Shown: positions 1 to 6,302 of the stretch, one piece after another | Numbering within the stretch: position 1 is the stretch's first letter | How the letters are laid out: each line of letters starts with the position of its first letter | Origin: a bacterium | Lineage (GTDB): Bacteria > Bacillota > Clostridia > Oscillospirales > Acutalibacteraceae | Direction of reading: 5' to 3' | DNA: 9,248 nucleotides | Assembly: GCA_020625635.1 (NCBI GenBank) | Contig: JAHLBL010000056.1 | Span: 1-9,248 of the forward strand | The notes under the pieces: generated by a model | The model's database searches: none | Seen by the model: the letters and a program-made list of their open reading frames with translations, nothing else | Told to the model about the DNA's origin: nothing | Made by a program: the position numbers and the translations under genes

Positions 1-282
1 CTCAACGCCGCGAATTTCGGCGGAGGCTTTATCCTCAACGACCCCGCGCTTCTGCGCTATATCATCGAGCAGATCTGCAAACGCCTCGAAAAGGACGGCA
101 TTTACCTGCTGTCCGTCACGACCTTCGGTTCGAATGTTATCTGCCGCCGCGCCAAGGACGGTATCGAGGAAGAGATGGAAAAGGCGCTGAGGCTCTATAA
201 AAAGGCGGGGGACGCGCCCTCCGCTACAGCACGCTGCAGCTTCTCCGAGACGCTGCGGTTCCATTTCGGATACTTCATCTGA
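1..282 (+). CDS. C-terminal end of an unidentified protein (5' truncated by window)
   Basis: An open frame runs from the first base of the window to a TGA at 280-282, giving 93 residues and no start codon. The visible part begins LNAANFGGGFILNDPALLRY, continues through an amphipathic stretch and a hydrophobic strand-like segment (GIYLLSVTTFGSNVIC), then a charged helix (EEEMEKALRLYKKAG), and ends SETLRFHFGYFI. There is no transmembrane segment and no motif I recognise, so no function is proposed. The last base of its stop codon is the first base of the downstream CobW-type GTPase start (TGATG). That overlap implies co-transcription and probably translational coupling, so the two may act together. 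COG0523 GTPases often sit beside a metalloprotein or metal-dependent enzyme they serve, but nothing in this fragment shows it is such a client. Confidence 0.75.
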   Translation, partial: LNAANFGGGFILNDPALLRYIIEQICKRLEKDGIYLLSVTTFGSNVICRRAKDGIEEEMEKALRLYKKAGDAPSATARCSFSETLRFHFGYFI

Positions 283-1199
283 TGGTTAAAATCGACCTTA
301 TAACGGGCTTTCTCGGCTCGGGAAAGACGACGTTTCTGAAGAAGTACACGGCACGGCTGCTTGAAAGAGGACAGAAGGTAGGCATACTCGAGAACGACTA
401 CGGCGCGGTAAACGTCGATATGATGCTCCTCTCCGAGCTTGACGGCGAAAGCTGTATGATAGAAACGGTCGCGGGAGCGTGCGACTACGACTGTCACAAG
501 CGCCGATTCAAGACGAAGCTTATCGCTCTCGGTATGAGCGGGCTCGACAGGGTGATTGTTGAGCCGTCGGGAATATTCGATGTGGACGAGTTCTTCGACA
601 CGCTGCACGAGGAGCCGCTCGACCGCTGGTACGAAATCGGCAGCGTTATCACGATAGTTGACGCGCTCGACGACAGCCCGCTCTCAGACTACGCGGGTTA
701 TCTTCTCGCGGCTCAGGCTGCCGACGCGGGCGCCGTCGTATTCAGCAAGACCGCGCTCTGCACACCGCGGCAAATCGAGGAAAAGCTCTCTCAGCTTAAC
801 GGAGCGCTTAAAGCGGCAGGCTGTGAGGAACAACCGCGTGACAGGATTTTCACTCAGGATTGGGAGCATCTCAGCGGTGAGACTCTCGATATCATCGCGG
901 ACAGCGGATATCGTACGTGCGGCTTTTCAAAGTTGCCGCCCGACGATAGCGGATTCGAGACGCTGTACTTTATGAATACCGAGCTGAAGCCGAGCGACGC
1001 ACAAAGAACAGTCGGCAGACTTTTTGACGGCAGCTGCGGAGACGTTTTCAGGGTAAAGGGCTTTATTCGCGGCGACGGCTGGTACGAGCTGAACGCTACG
1101 GCAAATCAGTTCAGGCTTGCGCCGATCGGGAACGGACAGGATATCATCATCGTGATCGGCGAAAACCTCGATAAAAGCAGAATTTCGGAAATAATATAA
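282..1199 (+). CDS. CobW/COG0523 (G3E) family GTPase, putative metallochaperone
   Basis: 305 residues, close to the usual size of CobW/YjiA/YeiR-type proteins. Members bind GTP and are implicated in delivering zinc, cobalt or other metals to client proteins in the cytoplasm. Visible elements: Walker A GFLGSGKTT at residues 9-17; a switch-I-like segment ILENDYGAVNVD at 35-46; the Walker B/G3 region DRVIVEPSG at 89-97; a hydrophobic strand ending VDA (~122-128); a G4-like FSKTAL at 154-159, which departs from the usual NKxD; and a CobW_C-like C-terminal domain (~213-305) with GDVFRVKGFIRGDGWYELNA. The hallmark CxCC metal motif (GGCxCC) after switch I is altered to AGACDYDCH, with Cys67, Cys71 and His72 as possible ligands. 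The start is ATG at 282, overlapping the stop of the upstream gene; no strong separate ribosome binding site is seen, which fits coupling. The client and metal cannot be told from the sequence. Confidence 0.9.
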   Translation: MVKIDLITGFLGSGKTTFLKKYTARLLERGQKVGILENDYGAVNVDMMLLSELDGESCMIETVAGACDYDCHKRRFKTKLIALGMSGLDRVIVEPSGIFDVDEFFDTLHEEPLDRWYEIGSVITIVDALDDSPLSDYAGYLLAAQAADAGAVVFSKTALCTPRQIEEKLSQLNGALKAAGCEEQPRDRIFTQDWEHLSGETLDIIADSGYRTCGFSKLPPDDSGFETLYFMNTELKPSDAQRTVGRLFDGSCGDVFRVKGFIRGDGWYELNATANQFRLAPIGNGQDIIIVIGENLDKSRISEII

Positions 1200-1280
1200 T
1201 AAAACGGAGCCGGCTCAAAACTAAAAGAGCAGCCCCGTAATTCAATAGTGATAAGTTTTAAGTGAAAAGCGATTATTTAA

Positions 1281-1309
1281 GGGGAGGCTCGATTGCTCTG
1301 AGCCTCCCC
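1281..1309. terminator. Bidirectional Rho-independent terminator between convergent genes
   Basis: GGGGAGGCTC at 1281-1290 is the exact reverse complement of GAGCCTCCCC at 1300-1309, giving a perfect 10-bp GC-rich stem with a 9-base loop. On the + strand it is followed by CGTTTTCATT. On the - strand it is followed by TTAAATAATC, and the plus-strand T run supplies the A-rich upstream side. It lies between the stop of the GTPase gene (1199) and the stop of the convergent nuclease gene (1324), so it plausibly ends both transcripts. The U tracts are short on both sides, so efficiency is uncertain. Confidence 0.8.
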
Positions 1310-1323
1310 CGTTTTCATTCAGG

Positions 1324-2226
1324 TTACGGGTTACACATTCCGCAGGGTGTGTAGCCCTTTTTTATAAGATTTCTGCGCTTACCCGAATATGTCCGTTTGT
1401 TTTCGGGAGCGATCGTCGGTACCGCCGAACAGTTCGAGCGGTGAAATTTCATAGTGCCTGTGTTGAGCACATACTTTGTCTGCGCCGAAGAGGTTTTGCG
1501 CTTTGACGCCGCGCTCGACGTGCTGCCCTTGGTACGCGACCTGCCCGAGATTGTGCCGTCGGACTTGCTCCTTCCGCTGGCGTAGGTGATAGCCACGCCG
1601 GGCTGGACGTTGTAGCAATAAACGTCATAGCACACGCCCGCGCCGTTATCCTCGACAGACCACGCCTCCATCTCTACGCCGCTGGCGAGCAGATTGTCGC
1701 CGTCAAAAATCGGAGTGACGCGGTAGAGCACGTGGTTGCGCGTGGAGCGCACATAATCGGCTACCTTGTTCTCGAACGGGAGCATACCCTCGGTGTTCAT
1801 ATAGCGTGTGCCTGTTATCAGGTTGCGCTCGTTCGCGTTCTCGCCCGTGAGCTGATACGCGATAAGGTGACACCTGTTGTAGAGCATTCCGTCCCTGATA
1901 AAGCCGTAGCTCTTCTGAACCCAGCCCGTAGGTCTTACGGAGCTTATCGAGCCGCGTTTTTCGGTGGGCATAGTCTTAACGGAAACATTGGCGAACGCCG
2001 TTGAGCATCTTCCGAGCTCATCAAGGCGGGAGTATTTTTCAAATGATTTTGTACATTTCTTTTCCTTTTCGGTGAAGTCGGGTTTATTATCGTCAAGCTC
2101 CACATAAGCGGCGCCGCTGTACGCAGGTACGCTTGTGAGCGAGAAGGTCTGTCTCTGCTCGGGCGGTGTGCACGCGCAGGCAAAAACCGCGATCGCGGCA
2201 AGAAGAACTGACAGTATTTTCTTCAT
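1324..2226 (-). CDS. Lipoprotein DNA/RNA non-specific endonuclease with C-terminal Ada-like Cys domain
   Basis: 300 residues. The N-terminus MKKILSVLLAAIAVFACAC is a lipoprotein-type signal peptide with a lipobox-like VFAC (Cys17), so the enzyme should be anchored outside the membrane. The central part matches the beta-beta-alpha-metal nuclease family of streptococcal Spd/EndA-type DNases: NRCH at 117-120, with His120 in the place of the catalytic His of DRGH/NRSH, then LTGENANERNLITGTRYMN (126-144), which carries the metal-binding Asn region, and GMLPFEN (147-153). A basic, Ser/Thr-rich linker (~217-250) leads to a C-terminal module with FHRSNC (261-266) and YTPCGMC (292-298), resembling the Ada-type zinc-binding domain seen on other Firmicutes nucleases. 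ATG at 2226 overlaps the upstream yolD-like stop by 4 bases (ATGA), with a GAGG about 10 bases upstream. It is the last gene of the four-gene unit. Likely role: degradation of extracellular nucleic acid for nucleotides, phosphate or uptake (inference). Confidence 0.88.
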   Translation of the reverse strand: MKKILSVLLAAIAVFACACTPPEQRQTFSLTSVPAYSGAAYVELDDNKPDFTEKEKKCTKSFEKYSRLDELGRCSTAFANVSVKTMPTEKRGSISSVRPTGWVQKSYGFIRDGMLYNRCHLIAYQLTGENANERNLITGTRYMNTEGMLPFENKVADYVRSTRNHVLYRVTPIFDGDNLLASGVEMEAWSVEDNGAGVCYDVYCYNVQPGVAITYASGRSKSDGTISGRSRTKGSTSSAASKRKTSSAQTKYVLNTGTMKFHRSNCSAVPTIAPENKRTYSGKRRNLIKKGYTPCGMCNP

Positions 2227-2645
2227 CGTTTAACTGCCTCACAAATTTTTAATTTATAGATGCTGTCGAGCCCGATTTTGCTTTTATCGGCAAGCTCAAG
2301 CTCGCGCGCGACCTCGTCCACCCTGCGCACGCGCGCCGTAAGAGTGACGTAGGAGCCGCCCGCTTTGCGCTCGTCGGGGACGAAATACATAACCTCGCAA
2401 AGAGGCTTTGCGCCGATGTTCTCAATCAGCAGCCGCAGATTATCGTTGAGCTCGTGCTCCTGCTCCTCGCTGAGGATCATCATACTATCGGTCAGCCTCG
2501 CGCTCTCGCAGATAACGGAGCCGAAGCCCGTCAGCGCCGCAAAAGGCGCGAACTGAGCCGCACGGTCGCTGAGCGGCATTTTTCTGCGCCCCGCGCATTC
2601 GGGCGGAGCGAGATTGATTATATCGCTGTAGTCCTCAATTTTCAT
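2223..2645 (-). CDS. YolD-family protein (translesion polymerase partner)
   Basis: 140 residues, within the size range of YolD-like proteins. The signature is DRAAQFAPFAALTGF at residues 27-41, followed by an acidic helical region rich in Glu and Leu (~58-78), then VMYFVPDERKAGGSYVTLTARVRRVD (85-110), typical of the beta-rich C-terminal half. YolD proteins are characteristically encoded next to UvrX/YqjW-type Y-family polymerases in Firmicutes and are thought to act with them, by analogy with UmuD and UmuC; the biochemical role is not settled. Here the polymerase is two genes upstream on the same strand. The ATG at 2645 lies one base after the TGA of the preceding GDPD gene (2649-2647) and has no clear ribosome binding site of its own, so translation probably depends on reinitiation. 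The 3' end overlaps the nuclease start by 4 bases. No signal peptide or membrane segment is visible, so it is cytoplasmic, unlike both flanking products. Confidence 0.85.
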   Translation of the reverse strand: MKIEDYSDIINLAPPECAGRRKMPLSDRAAQFAPFAALTGFGSVICESARLTDSMMILSEEQEHELNDNLRLLIENIGAKPLCEVMYFVPDERKAGGSYVTLTARVRRVDEVARELELADKSKIGLDSIYKLKICEAVKR

Positions 2646-2646
2646 C

Positions 2647-4539
2647 TCAGGTGAAATAGTTGTTGTTAGTAATCAGAAAGTCAGCCTGTATATTGGACAT
2701 CTTACACGCTGTCTTTTTGTCGTTGACATTGTAGCAGCCGACTCTCACGGAATTCTTGCGTGCGTAGTCGGTGTATTTCTTCGAAAGATACTCGTTGTAT
2801 TTGAAAATCATCATACCGATTCTGTTTCTCGCCGAAAAGTCGATGCACCTTTTGATATCGTCTACGCTGTTCGGAACATAGAGGAACGAGGCGGCTAACT
2901 TAACGTTTACAATACGCTTGACGCCTTCTATGCTTGACGAGAGCACGACCGTCTTGTCAAGCATCTCGTATCTCGCGAGTATATCGTAGACCTTCTGGAG
3001 CCCCGCGTCCGACATTTTAACGTCCTTCATATGCAGCAGAAGCTTCATTTTATAGGACGCGACCTTCTTGACGAGCTGCTCGAGCGTCGGCAGGTACTGC
3101 GTCGGATAATCCTTTACGTGGCTGCCCTTTATTATGGGATATTTCTTTATCGTAGCCTTGGAGACGGTTCTTACGTCCGTGTCGGGACAGCCGCACTGCT
3201 CGAGCATCTGGCTGTGGCTGATGATTATATCGCCCGAGTTTGTCTCCCAGAAATCCGCCTCGGTCGTGTCGTAGCCGTTTATGTAAGCTCTCTCGTAGGA
3301 TGCCATAGTGTTCTCGGGAGCCTCATCCATACAGCCGCGGTGACCGATGATCTCAACTCTGAAGGTATTCGCCGTACCCGAGGTAAGTCCCGTCATATTT
3401 CTGTACGGCTTTGCCGTTATTTTATAGGACTTGTTGACATTCAGCCCCTTCAGGTCGCTTGTTTTGAACGTATAGCTTTCCGTCTGAACGTTCTTTACCT
3501 TTACGGTGTCGCCCGAATCCGCGACGTTCGTGAGGCTTACGTTGTAGCCCGTGGCGCCGTCGAGCTTTGACCACGAGGTCTTGAGCGAACCGTTCTTCCA
3601 CGAGAAGGAAACCGTCGGAGCCTTTGAGGCGTAGCCGATATCAGAAGCGTCGCCGTAGCTTACGTTTCCGTTCACATTCACGTATCCGCGGGCGTGCACC
3701 TTATACAGCACTCCCGCCTTCGGCGAAAACTTGACGCTCGCCTTGCTCTTGTCCTTGGCGCTGATATTTGTCGAAATAACCTTACTGCCGCCGAGCTCAT
3801 ACACGGCGTACTTCACTCCGCTGAGCCACGAATTAACCGAGAAATGCAGCTTGCCCGAGGAGTAGGTCGGGATGTTCGCTTTCGGCGGAATGATCTTAGG
3901 ACAGTTTACGGTACAGCTGTCCGAGAGTACGGAGAGGTTGTTTTCAGCCTTATAGCCCTTTACTGCTCTGACAGGGCTTACGATAAGCGCGAGAAAATCC
4001 GAGGTGAAGTCGTCGGATTTGAGCTTCACCTTCGCCTTGAGGGCGTCCTTTACGTACGTGAGCAGTTTATATGTGTTGCCCGCGGCGGTGGAGCTCTTGG
4101 CGTAAATGTTGTAGCCCGAAGCGCCATTTACTTTTGACCACGATAATGTGACCGCGTTTTTGTGCGCCTTCGTCTGCTTTGCGGTCGTGTCGCCGCAGCA
4201 GGTAGCCGCCTTGATTTTATCCGACCACTTTCCGTGCGTATCGCCGTTTACGGCTCTGACCTCGGCGTAATAGCTCGACGCCTCGCTGAGACCTGATACG
4301 CGCAGCGAATTTGTTTTGATATTATTATATTTCTTTGTCGTCTTTGAGTCGGAGAGCTTCAGCTCGTATGTTACGCCGCTGCCTTCGACGGCGTCCCATT
4401 TGATTTTTACGCTCTTTCGCGCCGAGTATGTCTGACGGACGTTCCCTACCTTCGCAGGTCCCGCGGAGCTTACCGACAGCGCAGAAAAAACTCCCAGCAC
4501 CGTCAGAAGCGCCAGCACAAAAGATATCGTTTTTTTCAT
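2647..4539 (-). CDS. Secreted Fn3-repeat protein with C-terminal glycerophosphodiester phosphodiesterase (GDPD) domain
   Basis: 630 residues from the preferred ATG at 4539; an in-frame GTG at 4548 would add MDY, but an AGGAAG lies 8 bases before the ATG and overlaps the GTG. The N-terminus MKKTISFVLALLTVLGVFSAL is a Sec signal peptide without a lipobox. About four fibronectin-type-III-like modules follow, recognisable by VKIKWDAVEG (~44-53), VTLSWSKVNGASGYNIY (~130-146), a more diverged unit (~225-310) and LKTSWSKLDGATGYNVSL (~319-336). The last ~235 residues are a GDPD fold: HRG at 400-402, PENT at 408-411, EADF at 427-430 and SHS at 441-443, matching the HRG...ExD...H catalytic and metal-binding pattern, with LLLHMKD (~500-506) at the later strand. 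GDPD enzymes hydrolyse glycerophosphodiesters from lipids or teichoic-acid breakdown to glycerol-3-phosphate and an alcohol. No LPXTG, SLH or other anchor is seen. It lies 41 bases after the polymerase gene and 1 base before the YolD gene. Confidence 0.87.
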   Translation of the reverse strand: MKKTISFVLALLTVLGVFSALSVSSAGPAKVGNVRQTYSARKSVKIKWDAVEGSGVTYELKLSDSKTTKKYNNIKTNSLRVSGLSEASSYYAEVRAVNGDTHGKWSDKIKAATCCGDTTAKQTKAHKNAVTLSWSKVNGASGYNIYAKSSTAAGNTYKLLTYVKDALKAKVKLKSDDFTSDFLALIVSPVRAVKGYKAENNLSVLSDSCTVNCPKIIPPKANIPTYSSGKLHFSVNSWLSGVKYAVYELGGSKVISTNISAKDKSKASVKFSPKAGVLYKVHARGYVNVNGNVSYGDASDIGYASKAPTVSFSWKNGSLKTSWSKLDGATGYNVSLTNVADSGDTVKVKNVQTESYTFKTSDLKGLNVNKSYKITAKPYRNMTGLTSGTANTFRVEIIGHRGCMDEAPENTMASYERAYINGYDTTEADFWETNSGDIIISHSQMLEQCGCPDTDVRTVSKATIKKYPIIKGSHVKDYPTQYLPTLEQLVKKVASYKMKLLLHMKDVKMSDAGLQKVYDILARYEMLDKTVVLSSSIEGVKRIVNVKLAASFLYVPNSVDDIKRCIDFSARNRIGMMIFKYNEYLSKKYTDYARKNSVRVGCYNVNDKKTACKMSNIQADFLITNNNYFT

Positions 4540-4580
4540 ATAATCCACTTCCTTACGGCGGGGCTCCTATCGCTCCCGCT

Positions 4581-6074
4581 CTATGCCTTATGCCCGCCTA
4601 TCTGTGAGTTGCGCTCAACAGTTGTAGCGCCCTCGAAAAGATTCATTCCCTTAAGCACAGCGTTTTTCCCGAAACGCTTTTTCAGTCCTATAATTGTCCT
4701 CTGTATCGCCTTTTCCTTTTTTTCGGCTTCCATTCTCAGCCGCTGCTCCTCACAAAAGGCATAGTCGCTGAAAAGATTCAGCTGTCTGCCGCTGTCCGAT
4801 TTTACGGAATCCGTTTCGGGAATAATGTGATTCGCAACGATATACATTCTTCGCACGGAAAGATCCGGATCGCAGATCCGCTCAAAAAGCCGCACAGCCG
4901 ACTCGACGATAAGGCTTGACGACGAGCTGTAACAGCCGAGGTTAAGCGAACCGTGAGCCTGTAAGGGCACAAGCCTGCCGTAATGGTCGGCGGTGACTTT
5001 GCCGCGGTACGACTTTCCTTTGAGATTTTCAACATCATATCCGACGGTCAGCACAAGCTGGTCGGTCAGAAGTCCCTTATCGACGATATCCAGCGTCAGA
5101 AGCTCGGTCATCTCGCGGATAATCAGCCGCGCCTTTTCATAAGGATACGGCTCGGAGAGAACCTGTCCCGACGTGAGCGACCGCGAGCGCGGACGATAGG
5201 ACTTTATATCCTTCATCGTACACGGCTCTCTCCCCCACGCGTGGTCGATAAGCAGCTCGGCGTTCACTCCGAAAAGCTCATACAAAAGCTCGCTCTGCAC
5301 GAGCGAACAGCGCGCGACGTCGCCCATAGTGAACATCCCGTAACGCGCGAGCTTCGCGGAATATCCCCTGCCGATCCGCCAGAAATCCGTTATCGGCGTG
5401 TGCGTCCACAAGCGCTGACGGTAGCTGAGCTCGTTAAGCTCAGACACCCTCACGCCGTTTTTATCGGGAGGCATATGCTTGGCGTCGATATCCATAGCAA
5501 CCTTGCACAGATACAAATTTGTGCCGATACCCGCCGTCGCGGTTATTCCCGTTTCTTTGAGTATATCTCCTATTATTTTATCAGTTAATTGGCGTGAGGT
5601 CAAGTTACAGGCATATAAATAATGAGTTACATCTATGAAAACCTCGTCCACGGAGTAAACGTGGATATCCTCGGGAGCTACATAACGCAGGTAAATTCCG
5701 TAAATTTCGGCGCTGACCTCGATATATCTCGCCATCCTCGGCGGGGCAACGATATACCCGAGCTCAGCCCTCGGATTCTTCCTCAGAGCCGATGCCGACG
5801 TAAGCTTTTCGCCGAGCTCGCTCACTCCTGCCGCGGCGCGCCGTTCGGCGTTTACCTCCGCAACGCGCGACACGACCTCGAACAGCCGCGCACGCCCCGA
5901 TATGCCGTAAGCCTTCAGCGACGGCGTAACCGCGAGGCAGATCGTCTTTTCGGTGCGGCTCCCGTCGGCAACCACGAGATTTGTGTCGAGCGGATCGAGC
6001 CCCCTGTCGACACACTCCACCGACGCGTAAAATGATTTTAAATCTATCGCTATATACTGTCTTTCGCCCTTCAT
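4581..6074 (-). CDS. Y-family (UvrX/DinB-like) translesion DNA polymerase
   Basis: 497 residues from the preferred ATG at 6074. An in-frame GTG at 6083 would add three residues, but the AGGTGG at 6087-6082 sits 5 bases before the ATG and includes that GTG. Numbered from the ATG: the palm starts IAIDLKSFYASVEC with catalytic Asp11; YSVDEVFID at ~140-148 supplies the Asp143-Glu144 pair (SVDE in place of SIDE); TATAGIGTNLYLCKVAMDIDAK (~178-199) is the conserved palm/thumb region; the little finger follows from about residue 290. QLNLF at ~431-435 is a textbook beta-clamp-binding motif. The C-terminus, with KKRFGKNAVLKGMNL and RNSQIGGHKA, is typical of the UvrX/YqjW type found in phages and Firmicutes rather than classic DinB. 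It replicates past damaged bases in an error-prone way. It is the first gene of the four-gene unit and sits directly behind a promoter with LexA-like boxes. Confidence 0.93.
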   Translation of the reverse strand: MKGERQYIAIDLKSFYASVECVDRGLDPLDTNLVVADGSRTEKTICLAVTPSLKAYGISGRARLFEVVSRVAEVNAERRAAAGVSELGEKLTSASALRKNPRAELGYIVAPPRMARYIEVSAEIYGIYLRYVAPEDIHVYSVDEVFIDVTHYLYACNLTSRQLTDKIIGDILKETGITATAGIGTNLYLCKVAMDIDAKHMPPDKNGVRVSELNELSYRQRLWTHTPITDFWRIGRGYSAKLARYGMFTMGDVARCSLVQSELLYELFGVNAELLIDHAWGREPCTMKDIKSYRPRSRSLTSGQVLSEPYPYEKARLIIREMTELLTLDIVDKGLLTDQLVLTVGYDVENLKGKSYRGKVTADHYGRLVPLQAHGSLNLGCYSSSSSLIVESAVRLFERICDPDLSVRRMYIVANHIIPETDSVKSDSGRQLNLFSDYAFCEEQRLRMEAEKKEKAIQRTIIGLKKRFGKNAVLKGMNLFEGATTVERNSQIGGHKA

Positions 6075-6091
6075 ATCGTCCACCTAATTTT

Positions 6092-6105
6092 AGAACATTT
6101 ATTCG
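6092..6105 (-). promoter_or_regulatory. Second LexA/SOS-like box near the transcription start
   Basis: The - strand reads CGAATAAATGTTCT: four of five matches in each half of CGAAC-N4-GTTCG, making it the most symmetric of the three boxes. It lies just downstream of the predicted transcription start (~6108), a normal position for a repressor site. Its centre is 28 bases from the centre of the spacer box, nearly three helical turns, so both sites could be occupied on the same face of the DNA. Confidence 0.6.
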
Positions 6106-6114
6106 ATTGACAGT

Positions 6115-6143
6115 ATTATAACACATATGTTCGACAATTGCAA
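6115..6143 (-). promoter_or_regulatory. Sigma-A-type promoter of the polymerase operon
   Basis: On the - strand, TTGCAA (6143-6138) matches the -35 consensus at four of six positions. After exactly 17 bases TATAAT (6120-6115) matches the -10 perfectly. Transcription should start near 6108, giving a leader of about 30 bases to the ATG at 6074. A LexA-like box fills the spacer. I see no second promoter of this quality further down the four-gene unit. Confidence 0.8.
6120..6133 (-). promoter_or_regulatory. LexA/SOS box in the promoter spacer
   Basis: The - strand reads CGAACATATGTGTT. Against the Gram-positive LexA consensus CGAAC-N4-GTTCG it has a perfect left half-site and two of five matches in the right half-site. 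It lies between the -35 and -10 and shares one base with the -10, so a bound repressor would block RNA polymerase. Confidence 0.65.
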
Positions 6144-6146
6144 TAG

Positions 6147-6160
6147 CGAACATAATTTTC
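6147..6160 (+). promoter_or_regulatory. Third, weaker LexA-like box upstream of the -35
   Basis: The + strand reads CGAACATAATTTTC: a perfect CGAAC half-site but only two of five matches in the other half. It lies just upstream of the polymerase -35 and on the side facing the divergent sigma-factor gene. Its centre is 27 bases from the spacer box centre, similar to the spacing of the other two boxes. Alone it would be unconvincing; the regular spacing is the reason to list it. Confidence 0.4.
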
Positions 6161-6302
6161 TCAGAAAAAATTAACGCCGCACACGATACCGTATAATAAG
6201 AAGTAAAAAACGGTCAGAAAACTTAAAATCCACTGCTATATTTTTCATTAACGCAATATTTGTACATACTCAATTGTATTATTGGTGAAGGGAGGAAAGC
6301 TT

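Noticed and set aside
1204..1238. Imperfect hairpin after the GTPase stop, including the perfect palindrome GAGCCGGCTC at 1207-1216
   Set aside because: The stem has internal loops and no T run follows on the + strand; the much stronger hairpin at 1281-1309 is the better terminator. The palindrome alone is too short to call an operator.
1200..1323. Possible small gene or riboswitch between the GTPase and nuclease genes
   Set aside because: No start codon with a ribosome binding site and no structured leader apart from the terminator; both flanking genes end here, so no regulatory leader is expected.
3031..4137. + strand open frames of 147-179 residues opposite the GDPD gene
   Set aside because: They are antisense to a clear coding sequence, have no recognisable domain, and their composition is that of reverse-strand shadow translation.
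5764..6153. Long antisense and alternate-frame open frames across the polymerase gene and its promoter, such as a 129-residue - strand frame
   Set aside because: They overlap a strongly recognised polymerase gene or its promoter, have no ribosome binding site, and encode Arg/Cys-rich low-quality protein typical of out-of-frame reading.
6171..6197. TATAAT at 6192-6197 on the + strand as the -10 of a sigma-factor gene promoter
   Set aside because: The only nearby -35-like hexamer, TTAACG at 6171, is 15 bases away and weak. An ECF-style AAC...CGT pair is also too closely spaced. It may be real but is not supported.
6188..6214. Inverted repeat ACCGT...ACGGT upstream of the sigma-factor gene
   Set aside because: Only 5 bp of stem with a 17-base loop in AT-rich sequence; this is expected by chance.
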